Positions 32,812-45,600 of a stretch of DNA of 64,000 nt are shown here, piece after piece (positions within the stretch are counted from its first letter, which is position 1; the number at the start of each line of letters is the position of its first letter). Where the stretch lies: the NCBI GenBank assembly GCA_964017185.1, contig OZ024874.1, positions 55,097,356-55,161,355 of the forward strand, read 5' to 3'. The notes below the pieces were generated by a model that worked only from the letters and a program-made list of their open reading frames with translations, had not been told where the DNA came from and searched no databases. This stretch comes from Rugalucina vietnamica (taxonomy: Eukaryota > Mollusca > Bivalvia > Lucinida > Lucinidae). Made by a program: the position numbers and the translations under genes.

Positions 32812-33053
32812 TGAGCCGCCTCATGAGAAACCAACAATCTGCATATGCAAAAACAAAGATACAGATCAGCTTCGCGGTAACGGCGAAGCTGATCAGTGCC
32901 TTTGTTTTTGCTACATGGATAGTGTAATTCCTCTTCTTTCTAAATCCAAAATTTCCAGCCTTTAGCCATCTTTTTTTTCGTGCTTGTACAGCCCGGTTTG
33001 TGTCAGACCTGTTTAAAAACCACATTGTTGGTTTGCTCATGAGGCGGCTCAAT
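32812..33053 (+). mobile_element. MITE family A just upstream of CEP162
   Basis: Well preserved, with perfect TTCGCGGTAACGGCGAA-type hairpin. It ends about 95 bp before the CEP162 start codon, so it lies in the promoter or 5' UTR. Confidence 0.9.
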
Positions 33054-33147
33054 TATGAACTTTTGTGATTGTGGTTTATCATAAAAATTGTTAAATTCCA
33101 GAATGAGATAGACATAATCTGTATGAATCTGTGCCAAGCCTGACAAG

Positions 33148-36100
33148 ATGAGTCGGAAAAAAATAAGCAAGCGAGACTTTGATGAGCAATTTGAAGCTTT
33201 TTTGAAAGATGTAAGTACATGTACATATTACAGTAGCAATGACAAAATTTGTCAATTATGTGGCTGTTCAGTATTGAAATAATATTCACTGTCATTCTTT
33301 TCTGTATTGAGCTATTTACAGTAATAAAACCTCTGGCAAAGGCAGAGCTTATCTGATCAGACTCTGTTGTCTACTTTGAGTCCTATGCTGCCGGAAAGAA
33401 ACACACTTTTAACTTAAAGACAGTGTTTGCACTCTGCACCTTTTTGTACCAGTAAGATAATGGTCAGCTCATTTGTTTGTATTGTTGAGATACATTTTAA
33501 AATTACACTCTGAATGCAAGCCTGTAATCATTCTTGGTGGCTGTAATGTTTGTCTTGGCATGTCAGAAACTCCCAAAGCCAGATTTTATCACAGACGGTT
33601 TTTACACTATATTTTCAAATGATCTTTTTCAGTCTGTTTCATCAGAAGACTCTTTTGACTCGGCCAGAATCAACAAGTTTCTGGAAGCCCCTAAAAGGGA
33701 GCCTAAACCCTGGTGGGATGATGATGAAGATAATGAGGGGTTGGGGACAGGTAGAAAATCACTTTTATAAGCTGTTTTTGATTTGTAGAATTTACATTAT
33801 ATATTTTTCTTCATAGCTTTTAAAGAAGTCATGTTTAATGGAGTGATTGGCTTCTGATCAGTAATTTTGTATCTTTCCTCTATATGTCAGGTGTAAGTGT
33901 ATGATACATGTAAAGCCACCTTTTGTGTTGTGACACCATGCATAACTCTGCATGTAATAAAGCCATTTAGTTATATTTAATTGTACTGTATTTTATCATA
34001 AAGATTTGGTCATGAAAGTATTTTATAACTATTTTTAAAGTCAGGGCATTTATCAGGTAATGGTGAAAGAAATGTGCACTAAGCACATAAATTCTTAAGA
34101 CGTTAATTTGCCTCTTGTGGCTTGCTTAGGGACAGTAAGGCTAGATAAGGATACCTTACTACCTTAACATGACTGGATTTGCCCAGCGGGCACATGACAT
34201 CAAAATGACGTCATATCAACGTCGATGCGACGTCATGACGTCGCATCGACGTCGATCTGACGTCATTCTGAAGTCATGTGCCCGCTGGGTGTTTACCATG
34301 TATGTATAAGAAAATTATTTCAGGCACAGGTAAAAGTTTCTTGAAGTCGAGGAAGAGTGTTGAAGAGGAGAAACCCAAACCCAAGAACAGTAACTCTAGA
34401 CAGAAAGTACAGCAGGCTCCCAAACCTAAGGCTAGGAAAGATGTATGTACATGTAGTTTTAGTTCTAGCCATTGTTTTTTCATGCTCAGCTCAGCTGAGA
34501 CTGAAATTTCTACTGCTCATAAACAATGAAGTAGCCTTAATAATTTGAATTTTATTGTTAAAACCACGAAACCTATCATTTCTTAAATAAATTTCATCAA
34601 GAAATTAAATAAGAATTTAAAATTATTTCTGATGACCCTAAAAATGAAGTGGACTCACCCAAATTATAATATTGGGAAAGTCCATTCATCACTTACGGGT
34701 TAATCTATTAAACATTATTTCAGGCCAAGATCAGAGTTATGGCAGAATCTTCCATCAGTAAAGACAGCTTGGATGATAGTAAGTCAATATTTTACATTCT
34801 ATTGGTAATAAAATCTGTACAAGACTGTCTTTGTTGTGTTTGAGGCACAACCTCTGCACTATGCAGCCCTTGAAATGACTGAGAAGTATGGAATTTGAGG
34901 TTTGGGAAGTAGACAGATTTTACTATGTTTGTAGTTAAAACAAAGCTGTCGATCAGAGAAAAGAAAACAAGTACACAACTGTCAACCCTGTTATAGTTTT
35001 GTTGCCTTTAGTGTTTTAATTGTTTCACCATACAAACATTTTTTCTCCAAACGTTTTTTCTTGCTGTTTTCAGTATCAGAGAAATCTGAAGAGGATCATC
35101 ATGACCGTGGGTAAGTACATTATAAAAAAATGCACATGCAATATACTGTAAACCAACTTTTTTGCATGAGCGACTTATTTTCGCGAGGCTGAAAAAAATC
35201 ACAAAATTAAATCGCTGCAAAAATGATGACATAATATTGACACTATTTTTGGTAATAAGAGAAGACAGAAATTATATAATATTTGATGCACATATTTCAC
35301 ATGTGATACATAAGATTTTAGTCCATAAAAATGGAATAAAATTTGCAGTAAAATCTCATTAAAACATTTAATAGTTAAAAAAAATCCTCATTTTTATTTG
35401 CATTTTTATTCAGAAACAATATCAACAATGGCAATCATCTGCATACTTGACAATTGTTTGTGTTCGAGCTTGGCCATTTATCATTGTCTTCTTTTGTTGG
35501 GGGATTATCTCCCGCGCTTTGATGACCCATCTCGTTTAAGTGGTCAAATCCAATCAATATTTGAGACGGTACACATCAAAAGACATACTTCATTATGTCA
35601 TATGGACCAGAGCATAACAAATCGCAAAAATATAGTTTTCTATATATTTTCTAGATCTGCGAAAATAAATTGCCGTAAAAATGTCCCAGTTGCTAAAAGT
35701 GCGAAAACAAATAGCCGCAAAAAAGTTGGTTTACAGTATACTGTAAATTTGGAAATTTTCATGAGTCTTTATGGCTTATAGAGATTCTTTAACAGCAAGA
35801 ACCTTCAATTCGTGAAGCACCAAGTTCGTGAATAATCAAACTTACAGTTGTGATGTTTAGTTAGAACTGTAAAAATTCACAATTTTCTTTTGAAATTTTT
35901 TTATATTTTTCTTGTTGAGACATTAAACAATAGTTTAATGTCATTCTATCATTGCAGACCAAGAGTTCATGTGCCTAATGAAAGCATGGATAGTGTAGAT
36001 ACAAGTAAGTGAGATAGTTTCAGCAAATGCATCTTGAAAGTGATAATAAGGTAGTAATTCATAGAAATTTGATGTTCTGTTCTCGAGTTAAGGGGTAGAT

Positions 36101-36688
36101 TACATGTCTCAAACACAGAGCTTTGAGATTGTTTATATATGAGCCGCGCCATGAGAAAACCAACAATGTGGTTTCAAACAGGTCCGACACACACCAAGCT
36201 GTACAAGCACAGGAGATGGCTAGAGGCTGTAAATTTTTTATTTAGAAAGTAGGGGACTTGTACTATTCGTGTAGCAAAAACAAAGGTGATAATCAGCTTC
36301 GCAGTTACAACTGCGAAGCTGATCTGTGCCTTTGTTTTGGCATATGCAAAATGTTGGTTTTCTCATGACGCAGCTTGTACTTTGTTAAGCATACTTTGCC
36401 TAGATGGTTCATACACTAAAGCTATAAGTGATCTTATGGGACAAAAATTTAATTTAGAATGAGTTCATAATTTTAACACACACCCTTCTTTGAGTGTCTT
36501 TTATATACCAGATTTAATAGCTTAGTGTGAGCTTTTAATGAAAAGTCCCCATCTATGTAATTTGTTGCTTTGAATTGTTCAATTATGGTCGCATTCTATC
36601 ACATCTAGATGAGCTTCTGAACATGTCCCCACAGAAGGTTGGAATGGACACCTTGGATGAACTGGCAGACAAGGAAAAATTCTTCAGG
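33148..36688 (+). CDS. CEP162: CEP162 exons 1-7 (residues 1-173)
   Basis: Exons: 33148-33210, 33633-33750, 34324-34442, 34724-34778, 35074-35110, 35958-36004, 36609-36688. They encode the acidic N-terminus with the PWWDDDED motif, a Lys/Pro-rich stretch, and LDELADKEKFFR. Several exons are tiny (37-55 nt), so annotation pipelines may miss them. Confidence 0.92.
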
Positions 36689-39600
36689 GTAAGTGATTGT
36701 CAGCCTTGTACATATGTAATGAAAACTTGCCCATGCAATATATGAGCCACCTCGTGGTAAAACTAACAATGTGGTTTCCGAACAGGTCCGACACAAACCG
36801 GCCTGTACAAGCACAGAAAAGAGCTAGAAGTTTGAAATTTCGGATTTAAGTAGAAGATGAATTGTACTATCCTAGTAGCGAAAACAAAGGCGCTGATCAG
36901 CTTCGTGGTTACCGCGAAGCTGATCTGCGTCTTTGTTTTCGCATATGCAGATTGTTGGTTTTCCCATGGGGCGGCTCATATACTTTTCTATTACTGTAAA
37001 AGTTGATAATTTTCATTAGAAAAATATAGTTTTAATATTTTTCTCAGAACATTGATTGTGGGTACACATTAGAACCACCTGGTAGCTTTTATTGAAGCTG
37101 ACAGATTGACCATCACATCTGACACATTTCAAATACTTTCTTGAAGATTTGGTCATAAAAATATTCCACAGCCAATTAAAAACCTGGGCCCAGTTGTTCA
37201 AAATTAACAACATGATCGTTAGTTAACAATTTGTCAAAATTTCAAACATGAATATTACAAATACACTGTTATTTTTTGTTTATAAAATGTGAGAATCCTT
37301 TGCATTGCAAAGGATTCTCACATATTATAAACAAAAAATAACAGTGTATTTGCTTATTTAGTCTGCATTTACTTAATCAGTTGAGGTCTTAACCATGACA
37401 TTAAGCAAACAGTTTTGAACAATTGGCCCCTGCTGTCAGTACTGTTAATCTACCTGTTAAAAATGCAACTAGGATAATTCTTCATCTAGCTGTAAACTGA
37501 ATTTCATTTTATAGGATCTAGAAAATCAAGCCAACGGTACATTGGATTACAGAAGGATGAACCAGGAGTTGAGCGTCACGGCTAACACAATGTCCCCGGA
37601 AGGGGCTGCTAAAACCGCGGCGACACTGGCCGCCTTACAGGATATAGAAGATGAAGAAGAGAGAATGAATCAATACAGGGGCGCTGCTCCTCTGCCGGCA
37701 GATCATTTACTGTCAGAAAGGGTGAGATTAGCTTTTCACAATGTCACTAGTAGGTGGGGCTAAATTGTATAGAATGAAGAGAAAATGAATCAATACAGTG
37801 GTGTCGCTCCATTGCCGGCAGAATATTTACTGTCGGAAAGGGTATGTTTTCCCAAGATGTTAAAGGAGAGAGTTTGATAAAGCAACTTGTATAGGTTTCT
37901 TTCTTGACACCTTGCAGGACTTTGTATTAATGTAATGTAATGTTTATTCTTTGACAAGTTCCTTTGCACGTTGATTGCTGTTGCTGTAAAAGTTGCAAAA
38001 GATTTGAGCTGTGACGCGAGATACTTGTCTTCAGGGCTTCCGACCAGGTCTGAAACAAACCTAGCTGTGCAAGCCCAGAAAATGACTAGAGACTGGAAAT
38101 TTTGATTTGGAAAGTAGAGAAATTGTACTATCTGTGTAGGGAAAACAAAGGGGTGGTCAGCTTCGCAGTTACTGCAAAGTAGTACTAAAGCTGATCTGCG
38201 CCTTTGTTTTCACATAGGCGAAAGTCCGGTTTTCTCAAGACACGGCTCATTTAGTAAAGGAAGTGAGTTTTTGTGAGGGTTTTAAACATTACAGTAAGAC
38301 AGGGGGCAATAATATTTGGAGCTTAACTTTCATTGCTATTCCATGACAAGCAGACCAGCACAGAGACTTGAGTGTGACATCGATTTGACATTGTACAATG
38401 TTAATGGCTTTATCATACCGTGTCATTACAAAAACATGCCCATGTAATAAACAGATTTTTCTTAAGTTGTAAAAAATGAAAATTTTCAGTACAAAATACT
38501 TTATATTTTTCTTATGTGGGTACACGTTAGAATCGCCTCGCCGAGGCAGTTCTAATGAGTTCCCACAATCTATGTTTTGGAGCAAAAATAAGAAAAATAG
38601 ATATACCCCTGCATACCCCAGTTTTGGTATATAAAAGTGGGGTATAAGGGGTATTCATTACACAGACATGTTTTTGTGATGGTCATGTCTTTTACAGGAG
38701 GCTTCAGAGCAGAAACCAAGCATGCTGTCAAAAGGTAGGCCAATTTCTGTTCCTTTCATGGTGTACATTTTTTTCTATCCTCTAGATGAAAACGACTTTC
38801 AATGTTTTCAATTTAGAGCTTCTGGAAAAACTTCTGGGGTATGCTAAGCATTTCCCTCATCTTACTTGTTTTCACTACATTTCAAGCACTTTGATGTGTG
38901 TGCAAACATATCTAATATAATGAGAAGCATTGTATGTCTGTATATGAACATTTATATGGACAATTCCAGTTGGAAGCAGCTTACAGTGTATTCAAAATTC
39001 TGTCTTGCAAAACTGGCACATTGACAAAGTTACACAAGTACAATCACAGTCTTCTATTTCCACTTTTATCATATGACGTCGCTGTTTTCCTGTGGATAAC
39101 ACCATGTAAAAAGAAGAGTTATGACCATACATATATTAAGACTTTTGCTGGAATATGTAATGTCATTGAAGACTTCCATAACAACAATGTAAATTTTCAT
39201 TGAAAAAAAATCCACTTTCCGAGGCAGTAAAACCCTATTTAAATAGTCATATGATAAAAAGAATCTTAACACACATGGTCATTTCATTTGAAATTTATTA
39301 AATTCGCTGAAGGCTGGTTTAATCAATTCATATGATATACAATGACTACTAGTGTAAGATTCTTTATGTGGAATGCAAAAATCCTAAAAAATTCCTAAAG
39401 GTCCTCAAAATGGAGCTGCTAAAACCAAGGTTAATCAGAGTTTTTGTTGGAACATTGGTCATATAAATTGATTTTTACCATGCAGCAGCTCTTTTTAAAA
39501 ATGTAAAATGAGCTGCATCATGAGAAAACCAACATTTTGCATGTGCGCAAACAAAGGTGCAGATCAGCTTCGCAGTAACTGCGAAGCTGATCAGCACCTT

Positions 39601-42600
39601 TGTTTTCACTACACTACGAATACAATTCCTCTACTTCATAAATCCAAAATTTCCAGCCTCTCGCCATATTCTGTTCTTGTACGGCTCAGTTTGTGTCCGA
39701 CCTGTTCAAAAACCATATTGTTGGTTTTCTCAAATGTGCTTTGATTTGAGCCGCCCCATGGGAAAACCAACAATCTGCATAGGCGAAAACAAAGGCGCAG
39801 ATCAGCTTCGCGGTAACCGCGAAGCTGATCAGCGCCTTTGTTTTCGCTACTCGGATAGTAAAATTCCTCCTCTACTTAACTCCAAAATTTCAAGCTTCTA
39901 GCCTGCTTCTGTAGCTGTACAGGCCAGATTGTGTCGGACCTGGTCGGAAACCACATTGTTGGTTTTCCCACGAGACGGTTCATTTGATTCTAGTGTCATT
40001 AATGGATTCTCTGGAGTCTACTATGAACACGACCACCTCTCCCCAGGTTGGGAAAGGAACATTACGAGATGCCGGTATACTGGAGCAAGATGAACCTGAT
40101 GATAATGTTAGATACGGGCAGTCTATCTCTATGAAAACTGGAGGCACAGGTAATACGTGGGCAATGGTTTGCATTAGGTAGGACTAAGTCTGGGTCCATT
40201 CCTAGCGGTATCACAGGTTACAAGTATGTTTAACCAATAGAAGGCAAATTGCCATATTACCATCGCAATTCAAGTGTCCACTACCAATATTTCATGCATT
40301 TATGGATTAGCTGTGGACCTTAGCTATGAGTGTCTTCCATTTCCTAGGTTTCTCAATAGAATTGAATTAATCTGTTGGAGCACCAGATGCAGATTTTGAG
40401 AGGTCTTTTGGTGGAATCCTACCAAAGTAACATCAAAAAATAATAAGGATCAGTTTCACAATATGGAAGACAGTTGATCTACAGTTTTTATAACCTTCCA
40501 TTTTTCCTAGGAATGATGGGTACCAATACTAGTCAGGAGATTGAAGCTCTTCACCGGGCTCTGAAGGAGGTAGGATTGTCGGCGACTATCGGCAATGACA
40601 GTCAGATTGATGTATCATCACAGGGGGACAAGGCGGACAAGGGAACAGCTGATCTTGTACAGAAACTGCTCAACAGTTCTATGGCCAAGACTGGTATGTA
40701 CACAAAGCCCCGAGGTCATAAAACCTTTTTCATGCTCAACTCTGTTGAGCATGAAATTTAAACTGCTCATAAATACTGAAATAGCCTAATTAAATAGAAA
40801 CTACATGTTTAGATCAACAAAGCCTGTAATTTATCCTGCTAATAAATGTTAAAATGCCAACAATTGTTTGCATTTTAACATTTATGAGCAGGATAAAGTT
40901 GAGCATGAAAAAAGTATTTTAATCTCGGGCCAAGGACATAAACAGAAAATCTAATACTTTAATGACAACTTTCTTTAATTAAGCCCTGTTATATTTTGGA
41001 ATCATTCCAGATGTTTTTAAAAGCTGGAATCTCATATTCAAGCACTTGGCATCAAGGTGCTAATGTCATACAAATGTCACTTAAGGAAGAACATATTAAA
41101 CTGACTTGTGTCATTGTAAGTCAGCAGATAGCATAGCGTTGATCACAGAATTGCATTTGGAAATGAAATACTCAGCCATGGTTGTTTCAATGAAGAGTGC
41201 CAGCCACGAAGGTGCTAATATTGTAATTACAGGAAAGCAGCGTAATTTTGCTGAGATAATGGCTGAACTGGAGCAGATTCAGAAGAAACAAGATGAGGAA
41301 GCCGGAAGAATGGCTGACAGGCCTATACCGGCTCAACGAAAGAGCCCCAGAAGCCCTAAAAGTAGGTTGAACCTTTGTCATATAGCTCATTCTTGCAAGT
41401 CGTTTTCTTGACTTCTGTGAAAATTGGTCAATTTATAGGGTTACTATATAAAATATGATGCTCCTATGGCAGGACATATGGCTTAAATGCTATACACCAG
41501 GTTTCAATGCTGATTGCCTTTTTGGTCTACAAGTATTATGCTTCACTATAAGGAAATGTCCTCAAAAGATACAAAAATGACAAGCAGTCAGTGTTATCAG
41601 CTCTTTTCATATAATCTGGGTCTGCACTGTATGATGAAACTACCACGTAAATGTTATGAAAAAATGGATGAAAGATGAAATACATTGCTGATATTTTCTT
41701 TCCAGGTCTTGAAAGGCAGCGTCAGATTGAGGAATATGAAGAATTTAGGGGCTTTGACCTGTCCCCAGCTCACCCACTGCCAGTAGATCAGGACTACTCC
41801 CAGAATGCTTTGTCACACAGGGGAGATCATTCTCAATCACTGAAGGGAGAACACTCACAATCACTTAGGGGAGAGCAATCTCAATCTCACAGGGGAGGGT
41901 TTGAGACTTCGCACACTGAAGATACAGAAATGTACTTGCCTGTAACTCAAGTGGTAAGTCTATCTATCTTCAAATACTGCCTACGCCCTTCCGAGCATTT
42001 TTGGCAGGCACTGCACTTCAGGGTTATGAAAAAAGTTTACCTTGACATGTCGCAAGAGATTGAAAAAACGAATACAGTCCAAATTGACCAAGTCCTAGAA
42101 AGGATAAGCATCTGCAGACTCAAAAATAATAAACATTGAAGTTACTGAACAGAAATGTACTTGCCTGTCACTCAAGTGGTATGCTTATTTTACTGATATG
42201 TTGCACGAGATAGAAAAAATGCATAATTCAAGCATACCAAGTCCAAGAAAGTACCAAAGTTGATACAACATACAGAGTAAAAAACTCTCTTGCAGTTATC
42301 ATTTATGAGCATACAAACTGAATGTAAAGGAGACACTTTGGGAATAGCCCATTAAGCTTCCTATTTGTATGTGCAGCATTGTATTTGTATGTCTTCTTGC
42401 CATTAGACAGAAGATTCTTTTCTGCAAGTAAGTAATGTCACATTCAAACTGGTTGGTTGTCACCTCGTATCAAGGATTGGTTGTCACTTAACAACATCAG
42501 GATATATGTCCTTACAATATATACCCCCTTAAACCCAATTCTTATATAGAAAAACTATATTGCATGGTATACCTAATTTTCTTATTTTTGATCCAAAACA

Positions 42601-45600
42601 TACTTTGTGGGAACTCTTTAGAAGCTCCTCGTCGAGGCAGTTCTATCATGTACCCACAATGTATGTTTTGAGTGAAAATATTTAAAAAATAAAAAAAAAA
42701 AATTCCAATGAAATTTTCAATTTTTGCTTCTGAAAAAAAGAAAAAAAAAAACAAACAAAAAAACTATATATTGCATGGGCAAGTTTTTGTAGTTGCACCA
42801 ATGATTGGGTATCACTTAACATTATTTGGCAGCAATAATTGGTATTCACTATTTCATTGATCACATGACTCTCTTTACTTTGCAAGATGCCCAGTTGCCA
42901 CTTTACTACAACTTTGGGTTCCTGCTAGTATGAAAATGCCTTCAGCGGCACATGCATAAATTGAGCCGCAACAGAAGAAAACTGGTCTTCGGGGTTTCTG
43001 ACCGGGTCCGACGCAAACCAGCCTGTGCAGTTTCAGAAGAATGCTAGAAGCATTAAATTTCGGATTTATGAAGTAGAGGAAGTGTACCATCTATGTAGTG
43101 AAAACAAAGGCGCTGATCAGCTGTGCAGTTACTGCACAGCTGATCTGCGCCTTTGTTTTTGCATAGGCAAAATCAGGTTTTCTCATGACAGGGCTCAGTT
43201 TACTTCAGGAAATGTAACATCATACATTGCCGAGATTACTCGTCTCAGGTCACTTATTAAAGAATCAAAATGTGTATGCATGCTGCACAGACTACACAAA
43301 TATGAGATCTATCTTCAACTGAAAATGAGAGTCATTTAGAAATGCACCAGACATACAAATGAGCCAATGCATGGGAAAACCAACAATCTGCATAGGCGAG
43401 AACAAAGAGGCAGATCAGCTTTATCAGTGCCTTTGTTTTCGCTACATGGATAGAACAATTCCTCTACTTTCTGAATGCAAAATTTCCAGCCTCCATCTTC
43501 TGTGACTGTACAGCCCGGTTTGTGTCGGAGCTGGACGGACCCCAAATTGTTGGTTTTCACACACACAGGCTCAAATGACATGTCATTGGTCATAATCTAC
43601 ACTTATTTTGTGATGCAGCATTTTCAGTATACTGACTGTTTTCAATTGGAGAACCTGACAACCAAAGAATTATTTGGTTTATTTGTCATGTCACACCACT
43701 CATTTTTTGGTTTGAAGCACCATGAATAAGCTCCCAATGCTTATTATTATGGTGTGCCGTTTTACTATTTATTCCCTATTTTTGGATATCCATAATTCAT
43801 TTAAGGATATCCATAATTCATTTATGGATATCCTTTATTCATTAATGGATATCCTAAAATAATTAAGGATATCCATTAATATTTTTGGATATCCTAAAAT
43901 GAATTATGGATATCCATAAATGAATTATGGATATCCATAAATGACTTATGGATATCCTTAAATGAATTATGGATATCCTTAATTGAATTATGGATATCCT
44001 AAAATACATTTTTGGATATCCAAAAATCATGATGAATTATGGATAGCCACAATTTGATTTTTGGATATCCAAAAATCGAATTATGGATATCCTTAAATCA
44101 GCTTACCGGTATTTAAGGATATCCTTAAATGTATTTTAGGATATCCAAAAATAATCTTAAATTAAGGATATCCATAATTCGATTTTTGGATATCCATAAT
44201 TCTATTTTAGGATATCCTTAAATGATCTGATTTAAGGATATCCGTAAATCGATTTTAGGATATCCATAATTTATTTTTAAAAATATTTCTTTTCTATAAT
44301 GATTTCTCCAGTGTAATATGCAAACGCTAACGTAAAAAAAAAAAAAAAAGTTGTTTATTCAACCACACCGGATGCCTTCATTCTCTGACTAGGGAGAAAT
44401 CATTGTATTTCTTAGGCATGTACATCATTTTTGTGATTTAAGGATATCCTTAAATGAATTATGGATATCCTAAAGTACAGTCCTATTTTAGGATATCCAT
44501 AATTCATTTATGGATATTCATAAATCGAATTATGGATAGCCAATATTAGCCCGATTTTAGGATATCCTTAAATTGAATTATGGATATCCAAAAATAGGAT
44601 TGTATTTTAGGATATCCATAATTCGATTTTAGGATATCCTAAAATCAATTTATGGATATCCAATATTCAGCCTAATTAAAGATATCCATAAATCGATTTT
44701 AGGATATCCAAAAATGAATTATGGATATCCAAAAATGAATTTTGGATATCCAAAAATGAATTTTGGATATCCAAAAATGAACTTTGGATATCCAAAAATG
44801 AATTATGGATATCCATAAATAGGGAATAAATAGTAAAACAGCACCCCATATATTATCACTGTTATACTAACTGCACAAAAACTCTTACATTGACAGAATA
44901 TTTGCATTTTATGTATCAGCTGGGTCTGGTGGATAATTCATGACATTGTGTTTGAAGCAAAAATGAAATTTAAAGATAATAATAGCTGTCAGAGACAGAG
45001 AAATTAATTTTTTTTTATCAGGTTTATAGATTACCTCATGGACCTAAATTATATATAAAGCGGCCCCCGTGGCCGAGCGGTTAAGAGCGCTGTTTCTTAA
45101 TCACCTCACGGCTGTGTCTGGTGTGGGTTCGAGCCCCGCTCTGGCCACATGTGAGACAAGCCAAGTTCTGCTTGCAGGTGTGCCAGGTAGTTTTTTCTCG
45201 GGGTCCTCCCGTTTTCGCCCACCTACTGATTGGCCCGTCTCATATGAGCTGAAATAATCTTGAAAGGGACGTAAAATTGAATTAAAAAAAAATTATTTGT
45301 AAGATTTAAAGTGGTTTTCAACATGTGTGTATATTTATGGCACCATAATGAAATGACCAATCTTTAAGCATTCAATGATAATTGCAACAAAGTATCCCAG
45401 GCCATATGGCTACTTATCTTAAGCATTCTTAGTGTTTTTTTTTTTTTAAAAAATGGTTTTATACTTTATATTTTAAATCAAATACAATCACAGGTTATTG
45501 TAGTTCTGTACCGCCACATATATAAATGCTGACTAGGTCATAAATGATGGCAATAATCTTTATGGGTACATGTGAGGCACGTCATGAGATGTGACTTTTG

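Noticed and set aside
35398-35781. 127-codon plus-strand frame
   Set aside because: It lies within the TA-flanked MITE of CEP162 intron 5 and matches no family.
41675-42139. 154-codon open frame
   Set aside because: Its first part is CEP162 exon 13; the rest is readthrough past the exon 13 donor into the intron.
43751-44847. CRISPR array or simple satellite
   Set aside because: Repeats are 8-16 bp palindromes with irregular, related spacers and terminal inverted repeats; it fits neither class.
45062-45146. tRNA-Leu/Ser-like gene
   Set aside because: Both promoter boxes are good, but the same SINE body follows and other copies in the window share it; it is a SINE head.
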